Of a DNA stretch of 33,309 nucleotides, positions 14,672 to 23,477 are shown piece by piece. The notes below the pieces were generated by a model. It was not told the DNA's origin. It was given only the letters and a program-made list of their open reading frames with translations, and did no database searches. Each line of letters begins with the position of its first letter. The stretch's first letter is position 1. Position numbers and translations under genes: made by a program. Source of the stretch: SIG440 sp045591095 (GTDB lineage Bacteria; Bacillota; Clostridia; Monoglobales; Monoglobaceae); the NCBI GenBank assembly GCA_045591095.1, contig JAZNSF010000037.1, positions 1 to 33,309 on the forward strand, read 5' to 3'.

Positions 14672-15874
14672 TTACTCAACGATAGCAGTAACAACGCCAG
14701 AACCAACAGTACGGCCACCTTCACGGATAGCGAAACGAAGACCTTCTTCGATAGCGATAGGTGTAGTAAGCTCAACAGTCATTGTTACGTTGTCACCAGG
14801 CATACACATTTCTGTGCCTTCAGGAAGGTTAACAACACCTGTAACATCAGTTGTTCTGAAATAGAACTGAGGTCTGTAGTTTGTGAAGAACGGTGTATGA
14901 CGGCCGCCTTCTTCCTTTGTCAATACGTAAACCTCGCCCTTGAACTTTGTGTGGGGGTTGATTGAACCTGGCTTTGCAAGAACCTGACCTCTTTCGATTT
15001 CGTTTCTCTGAACGCCACGGAGAAGCGCACCAACGTTGTCACCAGCTTCAGCTTCATCAAGGAGCTTTCTGAACATTTCAAGACCTGTAATAACAACCTT
15101 TCTTGACTCGTCAGCAAGACCAACGATTTCAACTTCGTCACCAACGTGAGCAACACCTCTCTCAACTCTACCAGTAGCAACAGTGCCACGGCCAGTGATT
15201 GAGAATACGTCCTCAACAGGCATAAGGAATGGCTTATCTGTAGCTCTCTCAGGAGAAGGAATGTAGCTGTCAACAGCAGCCATAAGCTCATGGATGCAAG
15301 CATACTCAGGAGCGTTGGGGTCTGTTGAAGTAGATTCCAAAACGCCAAGACCTGTACCCTTAACGATAGGTGTATCGTCGCCCGGGAAGTCATATTCTGT
15401 AAGAAGGTCACGGATTTCCATTTCAACGAGTTCGAGAAGTTCGGGATCGTCAACCTGGTCAACCTTGTTCATGAATACAACGATGTAAGGAACACCAACC
15501 TGTCTTGAAAGAAGGATGTGTTCTCTTGTCTGAGGCATAGGACCATCAGCAGAAGAAACAACCAGGATAGCACCGTCCATCTGAGCTGCACCAGTGATCA
15601 TGTTCTTAACGTAGTCAGCGTGTCCGGGGCAGTCAACGTGAGCATAGTGACGATTTTCTGTCTCGTACTCAACGTGTGCTGTAGAAATTGTGATACCTCT
15701 TTCTCTTTCTTCAGGAGCCTTATCGATCATATCGTAAGCTTCGAACTGAGCTCTACCTGAAAGTGAGAGAACCTTTGTGATTGCAGCGGTAAGAGTTGTC
15801 TTACCATGGTCAACGTGACCGATTGTACCAATGTTAACATGTGGTTTGGTTTTTTCGTATTTAGCTTTTGCCAT
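14672..15874 (-). CDS. tuf: Elongation factor Tu
   Basis: The 400-residue GTPase delivers aminoacyl-tRNA to the ribosome. The G-motifs are GHVDHGKT (residues 19-26), DCPGH (about 81-85), and NKVD (about 136-139); the effector region reads ERERGITIS. Domains 2 and 3 are complete, ending TVGSGVVTAIVE. GGAGG precedes the ATG. It is the last gene of the str operon, 105 bases after fusA, and is followed by a strong terminator. Confidence 0.98.
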   Translation of the reverse strand: MAKAKYEKTKPHVNIGTIGHVDHGKTTLTAAITKVLSLSGRAQFEAYDMIDKAPEERERGITISTAHVEYETENRHYAHVDCPGHADYVKNMITGAAQMDGAILVVSSADGPMPQTREHILLSRQVGVPYIVVFMNKVDQVDDPELLELVEMEIRDLLTEYDFPGDDTPIVKGTGLGVLESTSTDPNAPEYACIHELMAAVDSYIPSPERATDKPFLMPVEDVFSITGRGTVATGRVERGVAHVGDEVEIVGLADESRKVVITGLEMFRKLLDEAEAGDNVGALLRGVQRNEIERGQVLAKPGSINPHTKFKGEVYVLTKEEGGRHTPFFTNYRPQFYFRTTDVTGVVNLPEGTEMCMPGDNVTMTVELTTPIAIEEGLRFAIREGGRTVGSGVVTAIVE

Positions 15875-15986
15875 TTTTTATTTCCTCCTAACTTTTAATA
15901 AGTTAATAATTTTACTAAATATTATTTTAACACTAAATTGAAATTTCTTCAAGTGTTTTCGCAAAAATTTACCAAAGCTTTAAAAA

Positions 15987-18070
15987 CTAATCTTCGTTAT
16001 TGTTTCTCTCTTTGATAATTTTTTCCATAATGCTCTTTGGAAGTTCCTCAAAGTGGCTTGGTTCCATTGAGTACTGACCACGGCCCTGAGTTCTTGAACG
16101 AAGCTCGGTTGCATAACCAAACATCTCAGAAAGCGGAACGTGAGCAGTAATTTCCTGAGCGCCTGTTCTTGCTTCCATACCCTGAATCTGACCACGACGC
16201 GAGTTAAGGTCACCCATAACATCACCCAATAATCTTCAGGAACGTTAACAACAACTTTCATGATAGGCTCTAAGATAACTGCATTACCCTTACGGCAACC
16301 ATCTTTAAATGCCATCGAAGCCGCAATCTTAAATGCCATTTCTGATGAGTCGACTTCGTGGTAAGAACCATCAACAAGTGTTACCTTTACGTCAACTACA
16401 GGATAACCTGCAAGAACACCTGTCTGCATAGCACCCTGAACACCGGCATCAACAGCAGGGATATATTCCTTAGGAATAGCACCGCCGACAATCTTGTTTT
16501 CAAAGATATATCCAGCACCCGGTTCAAGCGGTTCCATATCAAATACAACGTGTCCGTACTGACCTTTACCACCTGACTGTCTTGCATACTTGTGGTCAAC
16601 GTGAACAGCCTGTCTGATTGTCTCACGGTACGAAACCTGAGGACTACCAACATTAGCCTCTACCTTAAACTCACGAAGCAGACGGTCAACGATAATTTCA
16701 AGGTGAAGCTCACCCATACCTGCAATAATGGTCTGCCCTGTTTCGTCATCTGTGTAGGTTCTGAAAGTAGGATCTTCTTCTGCAAGCTTCGAAAGAGCAA
16801 TACCCATCTTTTCCTGACCTGCCTTGGTCTTAGGTTCAATAGCAACACGGATAACTGGTTCCGGGAACTCCATAGACTCTAGGATTACGGGGTTCTTTTC
16901 GTCACAAAGTGTATCACCTGTTGTTGTGTTTTTAAGACCAACAGCTGCAGCAATATCACCGGAATAAACGATGTCGATATCTTCACGGTTGTTTGCGTGC
17001 ATCTGGAGAATACGACCAATTCTTTCCTTGTTGTCCTTTGTCGAGTTGTATACGTGTGAACCACTTGTAAGTGTTCCCGAATATACACGGAAGAAGCAAA
17101 GCTTTCCAACAAAGGGGTCAGTCATGATCTTAAATGCAAGAGCTGCAAATGGTTCTTCGTCTGATGAAGGTCTCTCTGTCTCTTCCTCAGTTCCTGGGAT
17201 AATACCCTTAATCGGAGGAATGTCAAGAGGCGACGGCATAAAGTCAATTACTGCGTCAAGAAGGTTCTGAACACCCTTGTTGCGGTAAGATGTACCGCAA
17301 AGTACGGGGATCATTTCGTTAGCAATAGTTGCCTTACGGATAGCAGCCTTAATCTCAGGGATTGTAAGCTCCTCGCCTTCAAGATATTTCATCATAAGAT
17401 CTTCGTCTGTTTCTGCAACAGATTCTAAAAGTGCTGCATGATACTCTTCAGCCTTGTCCTTAAGATCAGCAGGAATTTCTTCCACACGCTCATCCTGTCC
17501 AAGATCATCATAGTAAACATAAGCCTTCATTTCAATAAGGTCAACAAGCCCCTTGAATTCGTCTTCAGCACCGATAGGAAGCTGAATCGGAACAGCATTA
17601 CATTTAAGTCTTTCTTTCATCATGGATACAACATTGTAAAAATCTGCACCCATGATATCCATTTTGTTTACATATACCATTCTAGGTACTCTGTACTTGT
17701 CAGCCTGACGCCAAACGGTTTCAGACTGAGGCTCAACGCCGCCCTTTGCACAAAGAACCGTAACACTACCGTCAAGTACACGGAGTGAACGCTCAACTTC
17801 AACAGTAAAGTCAACGTGTCCGGGTGTATCGATAATGTTTATTCTGTGGTTTTTCCACTGTGCAGTAGTAGCAGCAGAAGTAATGGTAATACCACGTTCT
17901 GCTTCCTGTTCCATCCAGTCCATCTGCGAAGCACCCTCATGGGTCTCACCGATTTTGTGAATACGTCCTGTATAGAACAAAATACGCTCGGTAGTGGTAG
18001 TCTTACCGGCATCAATATGAGCCATGATACCAATATTTCTTGTCTTCTCAAGTGAAAACGCTCTACCCAT
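15987..18070 (-). CDS. fusA: Elongation factor G, with an apparent one-base deletion (frameshift)
   Basis: EF-G is the ribosomal translocase. The start ATG 18070 has AAAGGAG five bases upstream. The G-motifs AHIDAGKTTT, DTPGHVDF and NKMD are intact, as are domains II to IV. At Tyr614 (codon at 16229-16231) the frame breaks: the reading changes from NVPEDY to WVMLWV and the true continuation MGDVMGDLNSRRGQIQGME lies in the -1 frame, ending at 15987. One missing base (a T on the + strand between 16228 and 16229, giving TAT-ATG-GGT) restores a normal 694-residue protein. As written, the first frame would run to 15980 with a scrambled tail that lacks domain V. Because the gene is essential, a sequencing or assembly error is the likeliest cause. 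Confidence 0.93.
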
Positions 18071-18103
18071 AGTATCTCCTTTCAAAAGTCAAACCGCACT
18101 GCG

Positions 18104-18139
18104 GCGACTTTGTTCTATGCTCCTGCAAGCAAGGCTTGC
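18104..18139 (-). repeat. fusA leader with dispersed motif and hairpin
   Basis: GCGACTTTGTTCT (18104-18116) matches, at 11 of 13 positions, the direct repeat seen twice in the portal-scaffold gap. It is followed by a perfect hairpin GCAAGC/AAG/GCTTGC (18125-18139). A small CCGCA/TGCGG stem lies between the motif and the fusA ribosome site. Confidence 0.5.
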
Positions 18140-18190
18140 AAGCTGTAAATTTCTGTTATCATTCCCAATTTAACGGGAAATTATTTCGCT

Positions 18191-18325
18191 ATAATGTTTT
18201 GCAAAGAAATTTGTTTTAGATTTGGCAGATGCGAAATGTGAAAAAACGGAGTGTGTATGATATACTCGAGTATTTTTCACATTGAGTAATGCTACCAAAG
18301 ATGAAGTAATTTTCAAAGCAAAATT
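18191..18325. repeat. Palindromic element A between rpsG and fusA
   Basis: The two halves of this stretch are imperfect reverse complements. The outer arm from TTTTGCAAAGAAATTTG to TTTAGATTTGGCAGATGC matches the reverse complement of GTAATGCTACCAAAGATGAAG and its following bases. The centre is GTGAAAAA...TTTTTCAC around TACTCGAGTA. It has no ORF. It is a diverged copy of the next element and could fold into one long hairpin. Confidence 0.75.
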
Positions 18326-18329
18326 CTAT

Positions 18330-18456
18330 ATCGCACAAAAAATCGTCTTAGATTTGGTGAATGCGAAACTGAAAAAAGCGGAGCATATATAATATATGTG
18401 AGCATTTTTTCAAGTTAAGTACATTCGCCGAAGATGAAACGATTTTTAAAGCGAGA
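18330..18456. repeat. Palindromic element B abutting the rpsG stop codon
   Basis: This is a second copy of element A. The arms AAAAATCGTCTTAGATTTGG and, as reverse complement, the region 18423-18449 (CGAAGATGAAACGATTTTT) pair closely, and the centre GAAAAAAGC...CATATA/TATATG...TTTTTTC continues the stem. The right arm touches the rpsG stop. Copies A and B share the blocks TTAGATTTGG, ATGCGAAA and AAGATGAA. The size and the terminal inverted repeats are those of a MITE-like or REP-like element. Confidence 0.8.
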
Positions 18457-18927
18457 TTACCAGCGAAAATGTGCAAAAGCCTTGTTAGCTTCAGCCATTT
18501 TGTGTGTGTCTTCTTTCTTCTTGAATGCACCACCTGTGCTGTTAGTAGCGTCGATTAACTCGTTAGCAAGTCTTTCTGCCATTGTTCTTTCGCTTCTCTG
18601 TCTTGAATACAAAGTGATCCAGCGAAGACCAAGAGTCTCTCTTCTTTCAGCTCTAACTTCAATCGGAACCTGGTAGTTTGCACCACCTACACGTCTTGCT
18701 TTTACTTCAAGTACCGGCATAACGGCATTCATAGCTTCCTCAAACACTTCAACAGGGTCCTTGCCTGTCTTTTCCTTTATGATATCAAATGCATCATAAA
18801 CGATTGCCTGAGCAACACCTTTCTTACCGTCAAGCATGATATTGTTTATAAGACGAGTAACAGTCTTGCTGTTATACATTGGATCCGGCAGCACATCACG
18901 TCGTGCAACATGTCCTTTTCTTGGCAC
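18457..18927 (-). CDS. rpsG: Ribosomal protein S7
   Basis: The 156-residue 30S protein nucleates the head of the small subunit. It begins PRKGHVARRDVLPDPMYNSK and has the conserved 16S-binding regions KTGKDPVEVFEEAMNAVMPVLEVKARRVGGANYQVP and a C-terminal EDTHKMAEANKAFAHFRW. It uses a GTG start at 18927 with GGAGGG upstream. A hairpin (TTGTGG 18946-18951 with CCACAA 18962-18967) lies just upstream of the ribosome site in the 166-base rpsL-rpsG gap. It could be a site for autoregulation, but this is not shown. Confidence 0.97.
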   Translation of the reverse strand: MPRKGHVARRDVLPDPMYNSKTVTRLINNIMLDGKKGVAQAIVYDAFDIIKEKTGKDPVEVFEEAMNAVMPVLEVKARRVGGANYQVPIEVRAERRETLGLRWITLYSRQRSERTMAERLANELIDATNSTGGAFKKKEDTHKMAEANKAFAHFRW

Positions 18928-19093
18928 TTATCTTCCCTCCATTCTTTGTGGTAAATGCTATCCACAAGGTACTCAATACCCTTTTTGGATACTGCTAGTG
19001 CTGTACTAACTATCACACGAAAGACGTACTGTCTTTTATATATAAAATAGTAATACGCACTATAAATCAATTTCTTACTAAAAAATTTGTGTC

Positions 19094-19513
19094 TTACTTT
19101 GCATCCTTCGGGCGCTTAGCACCGTACTTGGATCTTGACTGGTTTCTCTTCTGAACACCCTGAGTATCCAAAGTACCACGAATAATATGGTAACGTACAC
19201 CAGGGAGGTCCTTTACTCTACCGCCACGGATAAGCACAACGCTATGCTCCTGCAGGTTGTGACCGATACCGGGGATATAAGCCGAAACTTCAATACCGTT
19301 TGTAAGACGAACTCTGGCAACCTTACGAAGCGCCGAGTTAGGCTTTTTGGGTGTCATTGTTCTAACTGAAGTACAAACACCACGTTTCTGCGGAGAAGCC
19401 TGCTCTGTGTGCTTTTTCTTGATAGTGTTAAAACCATCTAAAAGAGCGGGAGCTGTAGACTTTTTCTCAGCAGTCTTTCTGCCATTCTTTACTAACTGGT
19501 TAAATGTTGGCAA
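19094..19513 (-). CDS. rpsL: Ribosomal protein S12
   Basis: The 139-residue decoding-centre protein starts MPTFNQLVKNGRKTAEKK, then has TPKKPNSALRKVARVRLTNG and HSVVLIRGGRVKDLPGVRYH. The lysines known from other bacteria to determine streptomycin sensitivity (in KKPNS and GRVKDLPG) are unchanged, so the sequence looks like the sensitive type. GGAGGTG is well placed before the ATG. Second gene of the str operon. Confidence 0.97.
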   Translation of the reverse strand: MPTFNQLVKNGRKTAEKKSTAPALLDGFNTIKKKHTEQASPQKRGVCTSVRTMTPKKPNSALRKVARVRLTNGIEVSAYIPGIGHNLQEHSVVLIRGGRVKDLPGVRYHIIRGTLDTQGVQKRNQSRSKYGAKRPKDAK

Positions 19514-19559
19514 CTATTTTCACCTCCTGTATATAAAATAAGTATATAAAAACGCAAAT

Positions 19560-19805
19560 TTATGCGTCTTTAACAATTGCAACCACTGCCGTAGGCACTT
19601 CAACGTGCGAAGCCTTTGCAAGCTCCTTCATATTGTTGACATAAACCACTTCGACAGCCTTTTCCTCACATTTTTTCTCCAAAGGAAAAACAATATGTCC
19701 ATCGGCATCTCTTGCAATAAATACAAGAAGGGCATTTCCTGCTTCGAGTGCCTTTTTTGTCTGTTTAAGTCCCACCACATGGGGACTTAACTTAATTCTT
19801 TCCAT
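19560..19805 (-). CDS. rplGB: L7Ae-family ribosomal protein (YbxF/RplGB-like)
   Basis: The 81-residue protein begins MERIKLSPHVVGLKQTKKAL and has the L7Ae/L30e fold pattern with GNALLVFIARDADG and VPTAVVAIVKDA. Such proteins bind kink-turn RNA. In Firmicutes the gene lies between rpoC and rpsL; here the rpsL neighbour is kept but rpoC is not adjacent. The start at 19805 (AAGGTG ahead) is preferred to the longer frame from 19841. It is the first gene of the str operon and follows a strong promoter. Confidence 0.9.
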   Translation of the reverse strand: MERIKLSPHVVGLKQTKKALEAGNALLVFIARDADGHIVFPLEKKCEEKAVEVVYVNNMKELAKASHVEVPTAVVAIVKDA

Positions 19806-19876
19806 TTCTTCACCTTGTAAATTAAATATCGGACAATGCAATTAAACACACTATCCCAATTCTAAAAATACATCTT

Positions 19877-19905
19877 ATTGTACCAACTTTTTTTTCTTTT
19901 GTCAA
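19877..19905 (-). promoter_or_regulatory. Promoter of the str operon
   Basis: Read on the minus strand, TTGACA (19900-19905) and TACAAT (19877-19882) are 17 bases apart. It lies about 75 bases upstream of rplGB and is the only strong promoter seen for the ribosomal protein and elongation factor genes. Confidence 0.8.
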
Positions 19906-19946
19906 GTAGATTTTTTATAATTTTGAAATTCCTCGCTTTCCAACTA

Positions 19947-19974
19947 AAAAATGCAGCACAAAAGGCTGCATTTT
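19947..19974. terminator. Terminator of the TSCPD gene
   Basis: AAAATGCAGC pairs with GCTGCATTTT around an eight-base loop, with T runs beyond the stem on the minus strand. It lies just after the stop of the TSCPD protein. Confidence 0.8.
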
Positions 19975-19980
19975 GGTGGT

Positions 19981-20235
19981 CTATTTAACATTCATTACTT
20001 CTTTCAAAGCTTTTGCAAGCTGATCTGGGCAGGAAGTCCCTCTGCCTCCGCAGTTAATCCCTTCAAGCCTTTTAATAACCTCATCAGCCGTCATGCCCTC
20101 TACAAGACTCGCAACGCCCTGAGTGTTGCCGTTGCATCCCATAACAAATCTAACATTTTTAACAATGTTTCCGTCTATATCAAATTTAATTTCGCGGGAA
20201 CACGTCCCCTTCGTCTTATAAGAATAGCTTTCCAT
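19981..20235 (-). CDS. TSCPD domain-containing protein (TIGR03905-like, 84 aa)
   Basis: This small protein carries the domain named after its TSCPD motif (GGRGTSCPDQLAKAL) near residues 64-78. The N-terminal half has a Cys in SYKTKGTCSREIKFD and GCNGNTQGV, in line with a metal- or substrate-binding role. The domain also occurs at the end of ribonucleotide reductases. The free-standing form is widespread in Clostridia and its function is not established. AAAGGG is upstream of the ATG. It stands alone between two terminators. Confidence 0.9.
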   Translation of the reverse strand: MESYSYKTKGTCSREIKFDIDGNIVKNVRFVMGCNGNTQGVASLVEGMTADEVIKRLEGINCGGRGTSCPDQLAKALKEVMNVK

Positions 20236-20271
20236 ATCCCTTACCCTTTCATATCAACATAACTAAAAACA

Positions 20272-20300
20272 AAAAAGAACGCTTTTGCAGCGTTCTTTTT
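20272..20300. terminator. Terminator of the HU gene
   Basis: AAAAAGAACGCT and AGCGTTCTTTTT form a 12-base stem with a five-base loop, just after the HU stop codon. Confidence 0.88.
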
Positions 20301-20320
20301 TATAACCTAAAACAATTCAA

Positions 20321-20596
20321 TTATTTGTTAATAAGGTCTTTGAGTGCCTTACCTGCTTTGAAAGCGGGAACCTTAGCTGCCTTAATCTTCATTTCAGCAC
20401 CAGTCTGAGGGTTTCTGCCTGTTCTAGCAGCTCTCTCTCTAACTTCGAAACCGCCGAAGCCAACAAGCTGAACCTTGTCACCCTTAACGAGTGCACCTTC
20501 TACTGCACTAACAAAAGCGTTAAGAGCAGCCTCTGCATCTTTCTTAGAAAGATTAGCTTTTTCAGCCATTGCTGAAATCAATTCCTGTTTATTCAT
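20321..20596 (-). CDS. hup: DNA-binding protein HU
   Basis: The 91-residue nucleoid protein begins MNKQELISAMAEKANLSKKDAEAAL and carries the family signature GFGGFEVRERAARTGRNPQTG, the flexible arm that grips bent DNA. Length is typical. AAAGGAG is eight bases ahead of the ATG. It is monocistronic with its own terminator. It shows no N- or C-terminal extensions. Confidence 0.96.
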   Translation of the reverse strand: MNKQELISAMAEKANLSKKDAEAALNAFVSAVEGALVKGDKVQLVGFGGFEVRERAARTGRNPQTGAEMKIKAAKVPAFKAGKALKDLINK

Positions 20597-20760
20597 TTTT
20601 AAAACTCCTTTTCTTTATATTGTTTTTTTGAGTTTGTTAATAACGTTATTTTAATTCTACTACATAATTTTATAAATTTCTATAGTTTTCTGTATATTTT
20701 TCCATTTTCGTTAGTTTGCACAAAATTTTCATCCTGTTTTTGTGCTAAAATCGGGTTATT

Positions 20761-23469
20761 TTAGTCCGAATTGTTCATAATCATCTCATTAAGCTCGCTA
20801 CGGGTAATCAAAACCTGTCTGGGCTTGGTGCCCTCATAAGGCCCGATAATCCGGTTTTCCTCAAGCTGGTCAATGATTCTTGCCGCTCTCTGATATCCTA
20901 TCTTATACTTTCGCTGCAGCATCGCAACCGAAGCCTGACCCGACTCAAAAGCAAGTTCTGCAGCTTTTACAAAAAGTTCGTCCTTTTCACCGCTTCTGGT
21001 ATGAGTATCCTCGTCATTTTCTGATGCCTGATTTTCCTGCTGGCGTTCAATGTGTTCAAGGATTGACTCATCATACTCTGCCTCATACTGCTTCTTTACA
21101 TATTCAATAATATTCTCAATCTCACCATCCGAAATAAAGTTACCCTGAATACGCACCGGCTTGATTGCGCCGCGAGCCGCATAAAGCATGTCGCCCTTGC
21201 CTAAGAGTTTTTCAGCACCCATAGAATCAAGGATCGTGCGACTATCCACCTGCGACGAAACCGCAAACGAAATTCTTGATGGTACATTTGCCTTTATAAC
21301 ACCGGTAATAACATCAACCGATGGTCTTTGGGTCGCAATAACAAGATACATTCCGGCAGCGCGGGCAAGTGCGGCTAAGCTATTGATAGCATCTTCCACC
21401 TCGTTTTTAGCCGCAAGCATAAGGTCCGCAAGCTCGTCGATAATAATAACAATCTCCGGCAGTTTATTTTCTGGCATATCATTTTCTTCCATCAAAGCAT
21501 TATACCCCTGAAGATTCCTTACCTTATTATCTTTCATAAGCTGATAACGATTCTTCATTTCGGCAACAGCCCAGTTAAGCGCTCCCGCCGCATGTTTGGG
21601 GTCTGTCACAACCGGTATCAAAAGATGCGGTATTCCATTATAAACTCCAAGTTCCACCATCTTGGGGTCAATCATTATCATCTTGACTTCATTTGGCTTC
21701 GCTTTGTAAAGTATGCTCGTTATCAGCGAATTTATACATACACTCTTTCCCGAACCGGTAGCTCCCGCAATCAAAACGTGGGGAAACTGTGCGATATCTG
21801 CAATGACTGAGTTTCCGCTTATATCCTTGCCAAGTGCAAAGGCAGTCTTTGACTTAAAATCACGGAACTTATCAGTATCAATAACCTCACGAATCGGCAC
21901 AGGGCTTGGCTCCTCATTCGGAATTTCAATACCTATTGCTGATTTCCCTGGGATTGGTGCCTCAATACGCACACCGGATGCAGCCAGACTAAGTGCAATA
22001 TCATCTGCAAGATTGGTTATTTTTGACACCTTAATTCCAAACCCTGGATGAAGCTCAAATCTTGTGACTGTAGGTCCCTGAGTAATATTCATAATGGTAG
22101 CATCTACCTTGAAACTCGAAAGCGTCTCTAAAAGTCGGTTCGCCTTGTCCTCAAGCTCACGCTTTACTTCAGCTCGACTCTTGGTTTTGGGCTTTGGCTT
22201 TGACAAAAGCGAAACGGACGGAAGTTTATAATTGATAAGTTTCGTCGCCTCAATACTCTCTTTTGCAATAATATTTATACTTTCCTTAGCACGCTCTGCC
22301 TCTTCATGTTTAATCCTCTTGCCTGCCTCAACCGCGCGGTCAAGGGGAACTCCTGCATCAATTGCACCCTGCGTCATTACGTCAACTTTTTCTTGTTGTT
22401 GCACAAGGCTCGGCGGCTCAAATTCCTCGTCGCCTGTACTAAACTTCCCATTCTCGTCAGGAACAGGGGTAAGCACGCCTCTATTTTCTTCTGGTTTCTT
22501 AACCCTCGGATTCTGCGCCACTTCATCCTTAATTCTGTACGCCGCAACAACTTCCGATGCTATGTCCGAAATATCTGTCTCTTCTTCGCTAGGTTCGTCA
22601 TCAAACTTAAACTTTTGAGGCGCTCTTCTTTCTGCCCTGCCTGATGATGCAATCTCCGAAATCGCATCATCCTTAAAATACACATCAAAATAATCATTGT
22701 TCGGTGCCTTGCCCTTGGTCACTTCGTTTTCAGGGATAGCAGCAGTCTTAACCTTCTTCCGCCCAAACTTTTTAGGCTTTGGTGCAGGCTCCTCAATTTC
22801 CATATCTATATCCTCATCAAGCACCGATTCTATTTCTGCCCTTCTATTTTTTATATAAAGAGAAATCGCATTAAACATTTTTTCCAAGGACACCTCGGTA
22901 AGTATAAGCAAAAGAATCATCGCAAGCGCAATCGAAATAACCGCAGACCCCACCGTACCAAGGCACTTTACCAAAAGAATTGCAAAGCTTGTCCCGATAA
23001 CACCGCCCGAACCGCCATCCGAGCCCCAGGCATACATAGTGCGTATTCCGCTCCAAAAATCAGGGTAATCCCACGCTGTATCCCCATGCCAGATTGCCCA
23101 TATAACCGAAGTCACAACCATAAGCGCAAAAAGCACCCACAGCTTGTACCCGCTGTTTTCGCGCCTCTTTTCCACAAACATATTTATTCCGGTCCATATA
23201 ATAAAAGCAAAGAAAAGAACAGCCGCTCCGCCAAAAAGTCCCATCAGAACGCTTTTAAAAGTCTCGCCAACAATCCCTGTCGCACTTCCCCAAAACGAAA
23301 GCGCCATGAATATACCAAGGGCAATAAGCGTAATCCCCTTAATCTCGGCACTACGTTTTTTAGTCCTTTTATTCATGGCCCGTGTTTCTGCCGCCGTCCT
23401 TTTTGGGGTAGTTCTGGATGCAGCCTGTGATTTGCGCTTTTTAGCACTCGTTTTTCTTTTGTCTGCCAT
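20761..23469 (-). CDS. ftsK: DNA translocase FtsK/SpoIIIE
   Basis: The 902-residue protein moves chromosomal DNA through the closing septum. The N-terminus is basic, then four or five membrane spans lie between about 44 and 195 (for instance ITLIALGIFMALSFWG and AVISIALAMILLLIL). A low-complexity acidic linker runs to about 440. The motor has Walker A GATGSGKS near 570 and Walker B IVIIIDELADLM near 678. The C-terminal gamma winged helix (from about 828; FESGQASVAMLQRKYKIGYQRAARIIDQLE) reads polar sequences. In a spore former this may be the SpoIIIE role, here probably the single copy near. It follows uppP after eight bases. Confidence 0.95.
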   Translation of the reverse strand: MADKRKTSAKKRKSQAASRTTPKRTAAETRAMNKRTKKRSAEIKGITLIALGIFMALSFWGSATGIVGETFKSVLMGLFGGAAVLFFAFIIWTGINMFVEKRRENSGYKLWVLFALMVVTSVIWAIWHGDTAWDYPDFWSGIRTMYAWGSDGGSGGVIGTSFAILLVKCLGTVGSAVISIALAMILLLILTEVSLEKMFNAISLYIKNRRAEIESVLDEDIDMEIEEPAPKPKKFGRKKVKTAAIPENEVTKGKAPNNDYFDVYFKDDAISEIASSGRAERRAPQKFKFDDEPSEEETDISDIASEVVAAYRIKDEVAQNPRVKKPEENRGVLTPVPDENGKFSTGDEEFEPPSLVQQQEKVDVMTQGAIDAGVPLDRAVEAGKRIKHEEAERAKESINIIAKESIEATKLINYKLPSVSLLSKPKPKTKSRAEVKRELEDKANRLLETLSSFKVDATIMNITQGPTVTRFELHPGFGIKVSKITNLADDIALSLAASGVRIEAPIPGKSAIGIEIPNEEPSPVPIREVIDTDKFRDFKSKTAFALGKDISGNSVIADIAQFPHVLIAGATGSGKSVCINSLITSILYKAKPNEVKMIMIDPKMVELGVYNGIPHLLIPVVTDPKHAAGALNWAVAEMKNRYQLMKDNKVRNLQGYNALMEENDMPENKLPEIVIIIDELADLMLAAKNEVEDAINSLAALARAAGMYLVIATQRPSVDVITGVIKANVPSRISFAVSSQVDSRTILDSMGAEKLLGKGDMLYAARGAIKPVRIQGNFISDGEIENIIEYVKKQYEAEYDESILEHIERQQENQASENDEDTHTRSGEKDELFVKAAELAFESGQASVAMLQRKYKIGYQRAARIIDQLEENRIIGPYEGTKPRQVLITRSELNEMIMNNSD

Positions 23470-23477
23470 AATCTATC

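Noticed and set aside
14920..15462. 180-codon minus-strand frame within tuf in another frame
   Set aside because: Leu/Ser-rich shadow of the highly biased tuf codons; no start context and tuf is complete.
16229..16235. Programmed -1 frameshift in fusA
   Set aside because: No heptameric slippery sequence of the X-XXY-YYZ type, and EF-G is not known to use frameshifting. A one-base error explains it more simply.
22232..22618. Long Ser-rich open frame on the + strand inside ftsK
   Set aside because: It is antisense to the acidic linker of ftsK, has no ribosome site and its composition is the mirror of the real gene.
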